DNA of 64,000 nucleotides from Gyrodactylus bullatarudis. Its lineage: Eukaryota > Platyhelminthes > Monogenea > Gyrodactylidea > Gyrodactylidae. The DNA lies in NCBI GenBank assembly GCA_012064415.1, contig SSNU01000163.1, positions 1 to 64,000 on the forward strand. Reading direction: 5' to 3'. Position 1 is the stretch's first letter. Each line of letters starts with the position of its first letter. The position numbers and the translations under genes were made by a program. Of the stretch, positions 11,475 to 24,592 are shown in pieces. The notes below the pieces were generated by a model, which did no database searches, was not told where the DNA came from, and saw nothing but the letters and a program-made list of their open reading frames with translations.

Positions 11475-14400
11475 TCAAGGAAGAACAAACAATTGCATTT
11501 CCTTTGACATCGCCCTATGATCCAAGGTGACCGCTTCACAGTTATAAAGACCAGCATCAAGGGGCTGAGCATTCTCGATTCTAAGGACAGACCGAAAGCC
11601 TCTACAGCCATTGTTTGAATCTTCAGTAAATGAAGTTGCCCGATCCTTATTAGGAAGACATCCCCAGTTATATCTCCAAATGACGGTGGGCAATGGAGTT
11701 CCTGATACATCGCAAGATAAAGTAACAGTATCGCCAACCCTTACAGTCATTTCTGTCGGAGGATTTGTACTGATTATGCTAGGTGGATCTAAAATTGACA
11801 TTTAAGAGAAATATTTCAATCTTTTATCATTAGGGAATACTGCATGTTGAAATCTCACCACAACCAAATTCATCTGAGCTGTCATTGCAGTCAGCGTTCC
11901 TGTCACAGAGATAGGAGAAAGGTATCTTCTTTTGATCTCCCTTACATGTGAAGTGAGTGCCGCCACACTCTGGCTTACCAGGGATCCTTTCAACTTGAAG
12001 AGGAAAAAAAAAATCTTTGAAAAAGTTTCTTCTCTTTTCAATTAAAAACTACTTACAGTCACTACAGGATTTTTCATCAAAGCCATTACTGCAATCATTC
12101 TCCCCGTCACAAATCCATCTGACTGTAATTGACTTGGTTACTGATTCGATACCGTTGACAGTCTCACATTTGCTATGCAATGGCTGGCAAGTATCTGGAA
12201 TTGTCAATTGTAAATTATCAGAAAATTCATTGTGAAAGATTCTGAATTTCAGAACTACATCATGTGAACAGAATTTGGGCACAAATCTGCTTAAAATTTA
12301 CTATGCAATCAGTTTTCTATTTCTAATATACAAATTGAGATAACATTATGGTGATAAATTATCCCAAATATCCAATGCTTGACATTTATAAGGTGGACAT
12401 AAAAATGAATTCTAAATATAAAAGTTTTCATCAACTCGTACTAAGATGCCAGGAATAAATATTAAGAATACATTTCATCTTATGGACTACAAAAATAACC
12501 TTACCTTCACAAACCTCTCGGTGTTCATCTGAGCCATCTGCACAGTCCTTCTTGCCATCACAAAATCTGGCCTGATGAATGCACTCTCCGCTATTGCAGG
12601 CCTTTTCATTCATTGCACACGGTGATTGAATAACAATTTTAGCTTTATCTTTGTGCCCGTGCTCAGTGTAGGAGCATTGTAAATCAACATTGGCAAACTG
12701 CTTACTTAAGCCATTAGGGAACGTCACCTCGATCATGTTGTCTGATACGATTCTAGTTGTGGCCTCCTTGGCAAGGTCATAACCAACAAGTTTGAACATT
12801 AACTTTGAGGCTGTATCTGGTTTATCAGATGTACAGATTACGCTAAACGGCTTATTTGGCATAATTCTTATTATACGAGGGGATACTGTCACACGAACTT
12901 CCATTGGCGGATTTTCTACGGTAGTAAAAGTTGGTTAAAATTTTAAAAGAGGTTTTAATTTGAATATGGCTTACCACAACTAGCTTCATCTTCTCCCTGA
13001 CTGCAATCAACTGTGCCATCACAAATTTGATCTTTATTGATGCATTTGTCGTCTCCGCAAGTAAACTGATCGCGATAACATTTGATAGTGAACTCAAATA
13101 TTTGACTGACACTATCAGTCTTGAAACATCTAAAAGAGGGAGGTAAAAGAATAATCGAAGGAAATTTCTTACTGTAAAATCTTTTTCTCTCCTGGCCTGA
13201 GAATTCCCGTAAAGACAGCATCCGTAATAAAATTGCCATTCTCTATTCTACGTTGTATGCTCCAGTCTTTATTGAAATCATCAATAACTCTACCATCATA
13301 GAAGCTGACATCTTGGAATTCTTTACGATTTGTACAGCTAAACTTGAGAGTCTCATCCGGGTAGAGTTCAATGAAAATTCTACGGAAAGTTGTTTCTTCA
13401 TCTTTAAAAAGTTACAATTCTTTTCAATTCATTAGGGATATTTTCGAAAAATTTCTTCTTACCTGTTGGACAGATGAGGCTCTCTTCATCAGAACCATCA
13501 GTGCAGTCGAAATGCTTGTCACACTTTTTATCCAAGCTAATACAATTTCCATTCTTACAGCGGAACTCGTCAAAGCGACACATCCTTTTCGTTGTTGTAA
13601 TAGTGGCTGTGTCAGTCTTACCAGCATCATTATAACATCTACAATTAAATAAAGTCTTTATTCATTTTATTTTGGGGAATCTTAGCCGGGAATCAAATCA
13701 GGTACACTCATGAGCATTACCCCATGTCTAAAATATTTCTTTATAGAATGATACTTCTTTTTAACATTTAGTGTTTTTGATGCTTAATTAATCCTTTTGT
13801 GAGGTTCATCTACTTATAAGTAGATAGGGAATTTAATAGAAAATCGAGTTTTTTAGATTGGATCGAACAGAGTTTCCATTAGAACCTCATTTAGAATCCT
13901 TTTAGATCAATTTTCTATCGTCTCGATAGGGTTACGTTTTTATTCATTCATGTTTTGTTGGGGTCTAAGTCAAAGTCTTTCTAAGTAAGACAGTATGAAA
14001 TTTGAATCTCACTCGATAATGTAGTCGTGCGACGGATTCTCAATATAGGCAATGATACGATTTCCTTGTGTAGTGACACTAAACTCCCTCTCATCCAAGG
14101 GTAACCTTGTATGGCCTAAGCGTAGTTTTGGTGGATAATTCCCATCAGAAATACATTCAATACGTCCTCTTCCACCGTCAGGTATTTCAACATTTTTATC
14201 CACAAATCTAACATTTGACGGACTGCCTATCAATTAAATTAAGAATAATAATTCTTATCTATTTATTTGTACAACTTACAATTCTCTTCATCAGAATTAT
14301 CCCCGCACTCATTTCTTCCATTACAAAAGTAGCTTTCAGGGAGACAATTTTTATTTGTACGACAAATCTTGTATCCTGAGTCGCACCGAGTTGGCTCAAC

Positions 14401-17400
14401 ATTTATAGTAGTTAGACCGTATTGTGTAGATCCTTCAACGTAACAACTTTTAAAAAGAAAATTAAATTTATAATACATACCATAGTAACAAGATTCACAA
14501 TATTCCCAGATAACCTTAAAGAATGACTATTTAGTATGACTTCCGTGGCTCAACTACATGCTTAACTTGAGTCTTATGACTGTATCAAGGGTAACAACAC
14601 CATCAAAATAATTTAGTCATGACTAACTCAATTTGAATAGGTGACTCGTCAGCTGAAAGAAATCCATTGCTAATTGCCTTAACCTGATTTCCTTCATAAG
14701 TGATCGTCCACTTTCCGTCATAGCCAAGGGGTTTTTTACTATCGTGATATCTAAGCAGAGGCTTCAACGGATGAGCTGTGCACAGAACGGTGACTTTGGT
14801 CCTATCATCGATATTAATTGTTTTATTCTCAAAGTAACTCTGACTGCACATTCGTTCATCAGAGCCATCATGACAATCTAGATTTCCATTGCACCACATT
14901 TCCCGAGAGATACATTTTGATAAATCCTCGCAGACTCGCTCAGATGGTGAGCAGGCAACATGAATTGTTGTTCTGTCATAAACTTCTGGTTCATCTTCGA
15001 TATAGCATCTAAAGAAAGATGACGATGAATCAAATTCATTATTCATTATGTTCTGATAGAGAGACTAACTCAATTTGGAATGACTTTCTAGTCAAGTCAA
15101 GACCTCGATATGCTACTGCTTGAATGGTTTTTTCATTGGGCTGGGTAATGTACCATGTGGAACTTTCCAAAGGTTCCTTTGTTTCTGCATACCTCAAGGC
15201 AGGACGAACTCCTCTCTTTCCTTCAGCTACACAGACCACAGTCAAATTTGTATTTTTAGGCTCAGCTAGATGATGGTGCTCAGTAAATCTAACGCGTGAG
15301 GGCAAACCTATGTAATGTTTCAATGTTAAAATTATTTCCTTGGGGTTAAGCATTTTTTACACACAGTTTATTTCATCATAGCCGTCGCTACAGTCTCTTC
15401 TACCGTCGCATTTCTTACTGCCATCAAAGCATTGCTTGCCATTATCACAGGAAAAGTTTGGAGGGTAACATGGCTTTCGTACGACATTTATGAACAATTG
15501 AGTGGCATCCTTGTCATTTGTGTAACAGCTTAGTAAATAAAGCTTTTATCGGTATGGATATACAGTTTGCTAAGAAAACTTACTCTATACTGATTGATTC
15601 AGACAAGCCTTGTGGCGCCATCACGGCTATCTTATTACCATATCTTCTAATAACAAATCTTGGATCATGTTCAAGATCTTGTTTACTTCGTGAATCTCGT
15701 ACTTTTGGTGGATATGGGAAGTTGTTATTAACTTCACATTCGACGTGAATATTCTCGCCTTGGTTAACACGATCTAACTTTTTAGTCCATTTTGGCCAAC
15801 CTTGACAAGAAAAGAAGAATGCGATATAAGCCATATTCTTGTAGATAAGACAAAAAAACTTACATCCATATTCATCTGAGCCATCTTGACATTCGGAGAT
15901 TCCATTGCAAATATTTTGATTTTCAATGCATTTTCGTCCATTATCACACGAATGATGGGTATTTGGCTGACAAACTTTGGGCAAAATGGTGAGATATCTA
16001 CTTATGACAGTTTCCTGTATGTAGCATCTATTTTTGATTACAAAAAAGTTCAAAAAAGAAAAAAAAATCTGAAATAGCTTACTCGATATTAATTGAGCTT
16101 TCAAGGCCTCTTGTTGCATAAGCAGTTACCATATTTGTGGATGAGGTTACCTGAAAACGATCATCATAAGCTAGATCACGTTTGGTTTGAGCATCCCTCA
16201 GCTTTGGATTTTGTCTATTCTCTGATTTACAGGAAATCTCAAACGGATCATCAGAATCAGCTCTTTGGGGGAATTTGTACCATGTCAATATTGGAAGACA
16301 GTTTCTCTCATCTGAACCGTCTCTGCAATCAATGTTACCATTACATATCATCGAAGAGTCAATACATCTATCTCCGTTATCGCATGATTGTTCGGGACAG
16401 GGATTACGAAGGACAGTTATTATTAAAACACTAATGTCTCTGTCTGGATTGACGTAGCAGCTACAAGGAAATTATTAGTTTGTATTTAAATAATTCAATC
16501 CAATCTTGAATTTTTGATCTACTTACTCAATTGACAAATCTGAATCAATGCCATTCTCAGCGATTGCCATAACTGTGTTACCGTATCGTTGAATTCTAAA
16601 ACGACCATCTTGTTCGAGATCAACTAGAGTACGCGAGTTTCTCAATCTTGGCGGTTCTCTCGATGTTGAGGGTGCTGAGCACTGTATCGTAAACTGCTGA
16701 CGCTGGTACACATTCTTAATCGGATCTTTCCAACTGGGCTTGCCTTGAAAATATAGATTTAGATTTTTCGATATTGAAAGCAAAGTTTGTAAAATTATTT
16801 CTCATTGATGATTCACTATCTGATTTCATTTTTCCAAAGTTTAATGTCAAATGAACTAAAATTACCATATGAGTTCAAGTCAATCATTTTGTATCCTTCT
16901 GAACTTTTCATGCTTGAAAAGAAGTTCTAAATTAGTTTTAATGAATGTTCAGAGGGGAAAAGTTGAAAGCATGAATGTCAGTCAATCTCATTAAGATTAC
17001 GTCGTCCATTAGGATATAGTACAAATTTCCCAGATGGGAATTAGGATAACTTACAGTTGAATTCATCTGAACCATCTCTACACTCTCTGCGACCGTTACA
17101 TATCATAGATGGGTCTATGCATACCTGTCCGTAATCACAAGAGGTATATTCACATTTGGGCTGCATTAGTTCGAATTTCAAAACGCTATTGTAATTGGAA
17201 TTTTCAAGGTAACACCTGGAAAATATCAGTTAAATCATTCAACTAAAAGTAATATTTCAATCTTAAAATCTTACTCTATCAAGAGATTCTCCTTGGTTCC
17301 TTTTGGCATATTAACAATGGTTGTTCTGCCATAATGCGATACAGAAAAGCGTGGATCTAACGATAAATCTTGCTTGGTTGTTGCATCTCGAACCTTAGCT

Positions 17401-20400
17401 GGAAACATATAACCCTCTGGGGCATTACATTTCAATGTGAGTTCTCCTCCAGAGCTAACTTCCTTCGGCGGATCTTCCCATTCAGGATAACCTTTGAGAA
17501 TAAAAACCTAAAAATAATGTTCTCAAGATGCTGGATGAAAACTTGCTCACAATTCATTTCATCACTTCCATCGCTACACTCTCGAATACTGTTACAAATC
17601 ATTGAGTAAGCAATGCAAACTCTGCCATTGTCACATGTACGATATTCACAAGGCCTTGTTATGACAGTGATCTTGGCCATTGTTTCATAGGGAGTCCCTC
17701 CAAGATAGCAACTGAAAATTTTATTGAAAATATTCATGATTGTAATTTAACTTTTTTCGTCGACCTACTCGATTGATAAGTCTTTTTCAATACCATTAGG
17801 GGCTGATATAAATATTCGATTGCCAACCTCTCGGATAGTGAACCTTGAGTCTTGAGTAAGATCAGCCTTGGTATGGGCATCTCTGAGTCTAGGTGGATAG
17901 GGATGATAGCCTGGCGCTACACATTCCATTGTGAATTCTTGGCCTTGGTCGATTCTCTTTGAGTACTCTTTCCAACGAGGCGTACCTTTTGATAAACAAA
18001 TTGATAATCATTTATTTCAATATCATCTTTGAAAGGAGCTTACAGTTTTCCTCATCAGATCCGTCTGAGCAGTCTCTGCGACCATTACAAAATTCACTAT
18101 TTGCAAGACAGGTACCATCACGACAGCTGTTCTCATACTTTGCATCACAGGTTTTTACATTAATCTTTATCGTACTTGTATCAACAGGAGTGTTATCGAC
18201 GTAGCATCTTTGTTGGAATTATAGTTAGTAAATATATCATGAGAGAAACAAGGATTTCTTACTCAATCTTCATCGGGAGATATCTCTGATCAATTCCCGA
18301 AGTGGAAAAGGCAGTAATCTTGTTGTTGGCAGTACGCATGACCTGAAGACCAGGAATTTGTTCCAAAGGAATACCAGAAGCGAGTCGCATCATTGGTACT
18401 CTACCGGAACCATCGGTTGTCTCACAAGTAACATTGATACTATGGCCGATTTCATAGTCAATCTCCTTTGGCCATATTCGAACAATCTTTGTTTTATCTA
18501 TTTTTTTTATGAAATTAAAATGATTATTTCGTAAATGAAAATGTATTACACTGCATGCTTGAGAGGAATTTAAACAGATATATGATAGATTTGTAATCTA
18601 ATGACAATCATTATGGTACTTGTAGGTAATAAATTAATGAATAAAGTCACCTGATGATAAAATTAATTGATCATATTTTCCATGAAAATAATATTTTTAG
18701 AATTTTTTTCTTTAAACCGTAAATGTTGGCAACATGAGTTGGATTCTAGAAAATCTTCTACATATTCGAATTTTTGATGAAAAAATCGAGGTTTTGTAAA
18801 AACCATATATTCCCAACTTCATGTCAACCAGCTTTATAAACTCTTTTTTTTCAATGAATTCACTACAGACTATAGTGGTAATAAGTTGAGTTCTTAATTT
18901 TAGATACATCAAGTTTACATTATTCTTTTTCAAAGTAATAATCAAAAGTCTCTAAGACTCGTATGAGTAAAAACATACAAATCAAAGGTAAAAAACTAAT
19001 GACTGTAGAGTATAATTGGATGAATTTTGTAGATATACAATGAATTTCTTTATAGAAATGAAATGAAAATGATAAAGTTAAACTCCTCACTCATGTAGTT
19101 GTTGAAAACTATATTCATGTAGAGAAGAAGAAATCTGATTTATTATACTGAATGATAACTCTTATCATGTAGTGAAAAGATATCATAAAATATGTATGGC
19201 TTCAATCTTGTCAATACAGTATTTAATTATCTGAACAGTAGACCAAAGACTTGAGTAACAAAATAGAAGAATACCAAAGAGTACTCATATTGGTTAGTCT
19301 GTATGAGACTGATTTACTCCTCATATATAAAGTTAAACATCTTCCTTCGTTTCATATTGAAAAAAGAAAATAAAACGAAAAACTGAAAATTTCTTCCATG
19401 TTTGTATGCGAAGTTGCGAAAATGCTGATACTGTAACTGTATTATAAATAACTGGAGTGAATTTATTTGTTTATTCAGGAGAGAATCTCGTGAATAGAAT
19501 AGAAATTTCTTTTGTTTTATGATTCAGAAGTTGGTCTGAAAGCTAGCGTCAAGTTAAATAAATAAAAAGAAATATTTTTCTAATTCTATAGACATATTAT
19601 AATAAGTAGACTGACTGTTAAGGAAGAACCAAGTTAGATCAGAAAATTGGATTGATCAAATCCTTCATCGTGGATCTATGCATTTTCAAGATTAATTTCA
19701 GGTCACAATGAATCAGAGAGGCTGAATGAAAGATGGAACTATTACTTTAGAGAATAAAGGTTTTTGTTTTAGTACAAGAGTACAAAAAAGAATTCGCAAA
19801 AAAAGATCATATAATTTGTCCTAAAGGGAAATTTTAGAAAATCAATTTTCAATAAGAAATCAGATCAAGTTACTTCTACAGAATGTCTCCAATTCATCTG
19901 AGCCATCTGGACAATCTCGAATTCCATCGCAGAATTTCGACATTGGCAAACAAGAACTCTGGCGACATTGGCAATTCGATTCAGGACAATGAATTTCAAT
20001 GCGAATCGTTATTCTGGTTTCTTGACCAGTTTGCAGTGACTTACACCTGAATAAGAAAGTGTTTTACCCAGTTTATTATTAGACAAATGAGAAGAAATGA
20101 AATCTTTACTTTATGACCATGTTGTTGTCGATTTCTTCCAACCCATCAACAGCGGTCACCTGGGCAATATTCTCTCTAGGGTAGTTCACACGGAATTTGA
20201 TGCTATCCGACAATTTGAGATTTCTATCGTCAGTAACAAGGGCCTTTTGACCCTCGGGTACTTGACAAGTAAAAGTAAATGGAGTTCTCGGCTTTGCAAC
20301 CAGTGGATCGGGTATAATTTTGATTACTTGATTCTCTATAAGTTGGTTATAAAAATGTCATGTAACATTTATTTTTCAAGCTACTACTACCCTGATAAGT

Positions 20401-23400
20401 ACTCACGACATGTAATGCTATCTTCATCACTGGAATCATTGCAATCAGAGACTCCATTACAGAAGACGTCAAGAGGCAAACATTCACCACTCCCACAATA
20501 TCCCTGGCTATGACTGCAGGGAGTTCTTGAAACAAAGTTGACGGTAACCTCAGAACTCCTGTCCGGAGATCTACAACTAATAATTGTAAACATGTAAACG
20601 AGTAGATATTCGATATAAAGATGATGAACATTTACTAGATTGGGCGTTGGAGCTCATTTTCTGTAAGTCCATAGTTGGCTCTGGCCATTGCAATGTTCTC
20701 ATATTTGGTGACCTTGAATTTTGGATTCAACTCCAAGGGTCTATTCTGATCATCAAACAAGTTTGGAGGATTTCCTGTCGAACTTCGACAACGGAATTCA
20801 AATGGTGTTCTCGGTGTAACTTCAAGGGGATAAGGCTCCACAACAAGTCGATTAGATTCACCTGTAAAATAAAATATTTGAATGCTTGTATATTTAGAGC
20901 TGAATTAGAAAACAGTCTTTTTGAAGCATGCCACAAAAGAAGATTGCATAGCAAGAAAAAAAATTAAATCAAAAGATTACATTCTTGTATTTTTTTCCAA
21001 ATTAAATTTCAGTATAAATGCATTGATATATGAAAAAAGGTCTTTCATCAGTAATGAATTTAACTAATTATTGATCTCACTCGGATCGAGTGTTGTTCCG
21101 GAATTGAACTGGCTTCCGTCAATGACACCCTGACAACGATACATTCCGATATCATTATTTGAGAATGAATCGATGACGTATTCAGGTCCACGATGAATAA
21201 CTCTTCCATCCTTGTACCATTCATAAACTGCCTGGGGAGCATAAGGCACTGCATCACACTTTAATTTCACACGATCTCCAAATCCATAATGGTATGGGAC
21301 AATGTAAACCTTCAGATTGTAGTCTTTGCCCTTTACAGATGGAATACTCGACGACTCATAGTTGAAGTTGACGGCCTTTTATTTAAAGAAAGAAACAAAT
21401 GTATAATGATTTCAATGAAACCTAATCAAATAACCAATACTTGCACTAAGTGAATACTCACCCCTGTATATTTGATACCTTCAGATATTATCTCACAATA
21501 CAAATCATTCGTATCTTTTACTTGAAGGTCTGGAAAGTATAGTCTTTCCCCTTGACTTATTAGCTGTCCATTTCCCTTGATCCATCTCACCTGACTAATG
21601 GTTGATGGAGGGGGATCAAGTGTACAGGTCAACTCTAGAGATCCTCCGATTCTCGGATTGTTCGGGACAGCAGTTATAACAATATTCGATACAGTCGTTG
21701 GATCAATGTTTGCTTAATGGTTTTTTTGAAATTATTATTTTTATTATCACTTAAAGATCAATTGAATATGAAACTGATATTCTAATTTTAGCTGATTTAA
21801 TCTTAATTTATTTTGTCACTTTTATAAATTTCATTTAAATCTCTAGATACAAAAATTTAAAAAGGTCAAACAGAGAATTTCTGCTAGAGCTGATTGAAGT
21901 TTGGTTCACTTGCCGCCTGACCGCTGGTCTTGATTTAAAAAGTAAAAAAGTGAAATGCATCAGGTGGTAAGCGAACAAATAAAATAGCAATACTATGAAA
22001 TTGGTAACATTTCCCCAAAAGACTATTAGAATATGAAAATTACCATTGTACAAGACCTGAGTTTTCAGCTCAGTCTCATAGTCTGAATATTGGCCCTTTA
22101 CTTTTATGGTATACAGACCAAAATCATTGATGTCGTTTAGTTGGATTCTAAAGTTATCAGTTGGATAATCATTTAGCTTCTCGCCATTCGGCCCATACCA
22201 ATGGAACTCAAATCTTTCTCTTGTTGATGACTGAGGCATTGGCAGTGAGCTAACAGAAATCTGCTTATGACTGTAACCTCCAACTCTGTTATTCTCAGAG
22301 AGTGTATTAACATCGAAACGTAAAGCTAAAGATAATGTAATTTAGTTTGAATTCTAAGCTGATTTTTAAAAAAGACTAACGTGTTACAACCAGATGTAAT
22401 TTTCCTTTAATCTCAGAGAGACCTTCTTCCCTTGGTTTCGCTACGCACTCATATGTCCCAGCATCACGATCCTTCAAGGCGTAATCAATCTGGAGAATGC
22501 TGTTATCAGAGACCTTTCTGCCTGATGGATCCCACCATTCATAGTCATACTGAGCATTTGAGAGTTCAGCGTTAACTTGACACTTTTGATAGACGTAGCC
22601 AGTCTCGATAACTTCCTTGGTGTTCCTCTCCAGATCAGGGAACTTGATCATTCCAGCTGATTGATAATATTAATATTTTACAGAGAGAGAATTTAACTCC
22701 GCATTTGGTTGACTTACTTGGGGTAACTTGGATGTTTGTGGCTTGTGCTGCATACTTTTTCACACCATCTTGAATTCTAAGGATTTGACAAACATACTTG
22801 CCAGCCTGATCTAGGCGAATATTTGGAATAAGATATTCGCTCTTTGTTGATAATTTGTCTCCATCGGGACCGAACCACACAAAGTAAGGTCCTTCACCTT
22901 CTGTGTCTTTTGAGATACTGCATTTCAGTCGGACATTTTCTCCCTCGGGAACTGTATTAGTTTCTTCTCTCTGGGCTGAATAGTAAAAAATAAAAATTTA
23001 AAAATACTTCAATGTACAGAGAAAAGAATCGCCTTAAAAGGAAAAAAACCCTAAAAATAAATATGATTCACAATTATCATGGCATTAAAGAGGGATCATC
23101 TTATCTATTCTTGCAACTTTTGCCCATTTTAGATCATAATCAAGTTATAAAATTCATCTACCTCAATAAAAAAGGCAGAAAGATTATTTTCAAGGTTGAG
23201 AGAATGAATGGTTACTAATCCCTCTACATAGTTATATGATTTAAAAAAATTTTCTCTCCTGACTTTTTCGGGGTTAAATTCTAAGGTTAAATCCCCATTT
23301 ACCTAACCAGTTTAATGCATTAAATTTGTCAAATTAGAAATTTTAACCATGTAAATTCGATACCTCGGACTATATATTCGAAATAATAAAAGAAGTTGGC

Positions 23401-24592
23401 CAGTTCTTTGAATCCCAAGACTTTTTTTCACTCAATTCTGCTTAAAGAATATAATAGAGGTTGAAAAATTCCATAATCATTCCTTTCAATAGTTGTTTCT
23501 AGCTCTGATCTTTATTTTAAATGATTTCACAATGAAAAATATCTTTTTCGATAAACCTTCAATCTATAAATTAAAAATACATTAAGGTTAACATTGGTTT
23601 TCATAAGTATGTAATAATTATTACATCTAGTGAACCACAAGTAGAAAAAAATTCATTGTACTTTGACAGGGAAATTTAATCAAATATCAAAAAATGTAGG
23701 AAAAATTGTATTTCCAGACATTTTCTGTGTTTTCATATGTGAACTAATACATACTGTTTTCTGGACTATATTGGTTACAAAATAATGATGATGATGATGA
23801 TGATGATGATAATATAAAAAACACCTATCATCACATATGAAATACTTTAGCTTCAATGCATTCAACATGATCGAGTTTATCTAGACATCCCATGTATTTT
23901 TGTTAGAGATGAAACAAGTTAATTACCTGATAACATAACAGATGAGGTGCCAATTTCAATGATAATTGAGGGAAAACTGCTATGATAAAGAAATAATTGC
24001 ATATTTCTGCTTTAAAATTCAAGCTACATTATTTTCATCTTCAACTTGAAGACTTCAATTCTATTCTCAGAAATGTGGATTAATATTAAAAAATTAAATT
24101 TGAAAGCAAAATTCGATGGAAAGATTGAATTTCCGGATCTAGTCTTTTCCCTTGGTTATACTTTAACTAAAATAACTCGTCTCGTAAATGTGTACTATGG
24201 AATTTTCATTTCTCACTGCCCAAAAGTCCAAACTATTAAGTAGGTAATTTTATACGCAACTAAGAAATACACTTACGTTTAACAACTTTCAAGTTAACGG
24301 CTGCCCGTGCTGTTTTGGTGATGTCGTTAACTCGTCTAGTTACTACACACTCATAAGTTCCAGTTTCATTTTCAGTAAGATTCATAATCTTGAATCTTTG
24401 TTGGGCAGCAATATGCTGGTTCTCATTGAATATCCATTCATAAATATCATTGGGTTGGGGATCTGGTACTTCACAATACAAAATGGCATTTTGTCCGGTA
24501 AAGCCCTGTTGAAATTGTTGGCCTAATATGTGGTTGTTGAGAAACAATACCAAACATAGCAGCAATATTTTCAGCATTTTGTCTATATTCAA
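11475..24592 (-). CDS. Perlecan-like extracellular protein: Ig domains and Ig-LDLa dyads
   Basis: Thirty-two exons, all phase-consistent, sum to 2439 aa. A signal peptide ([14 protein letters not shown]) and six Ig-like domains are encoded by exons 24592-24277, 22975-22718, 22656-22381, 22325-22044, 21712-21462 and 21375-21081. Thirteen alternating units of Ig-like domain plus LDL-receptor class A module follow, then two more LDLa modules and a last Ig domain (11788-11475). The 15 LDLa modules show the usual C-x-CDG-x-DC-x-DGSDE-x-C pattern. This recalls domains II and IV of perlecan/Trol, but no laminin or SEA domain is present. A secreted basement-membrane or surface protein is inferred. 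The fourth Ig lacks its second Cys, and the LDLa at 20046-19880 has Tyr in place of its last Cys. Perlecan identity is less sure than the domain content. Confidence 0.85.
18498..19879 (-). other. Perlecan-like gene intron, 1.4 kb
   Basis: The longest intron of the gene. It contains one arm of the foldback repeat family at about 18710-18840; the rest is AT-rich and unassigned. Confidence 0.6.
18710..18840. repeat. Solo arm of foldback repeat family
   Basis: Shares the ordered words GGCAACATGAGT, GGATTC, TTCGAATTTTTGATGAAAA and CCCAACTTCATGTCAA with arms near 28.4, 51.4 and 62.0 kb. Sequence between the words has drifted. It is a degenerate partial copy. Confidence 0.7.
21904..21976. repeat. 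Short hairpin repeat, TIR type CAGGTRGYAAGCGAAC
   Basis: Imperfect 17-bp inverted arms (21904-21920 and 21960-21976, 14 of 17 matching) flank a 39-nt loop inside a perlecan-like gene intron. The arm matches the stronger hairpin at 57467-57555. Confidence 0.55.
22976..24276 (-). other. First intron of the perlecan-like gene, 1.3 kb
   Basis: AT-rich. It contains a GAT/ATG trinucleotide microsatellite at about 23784-23810. No gene or transposon was recognised. Confidence 0.5.
23784..23810. repeat. (ATG)n microsatellite
   Basis: About nine uninterrupted trinucleotide units, directly visible. Confidence 0.9.

Noticed and set aside
13371..13652. Plus-strand frame of 93 codons across the perlecan-like gene
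   Set aside because: Antisense to two exons with clear LDLa and Ig content.
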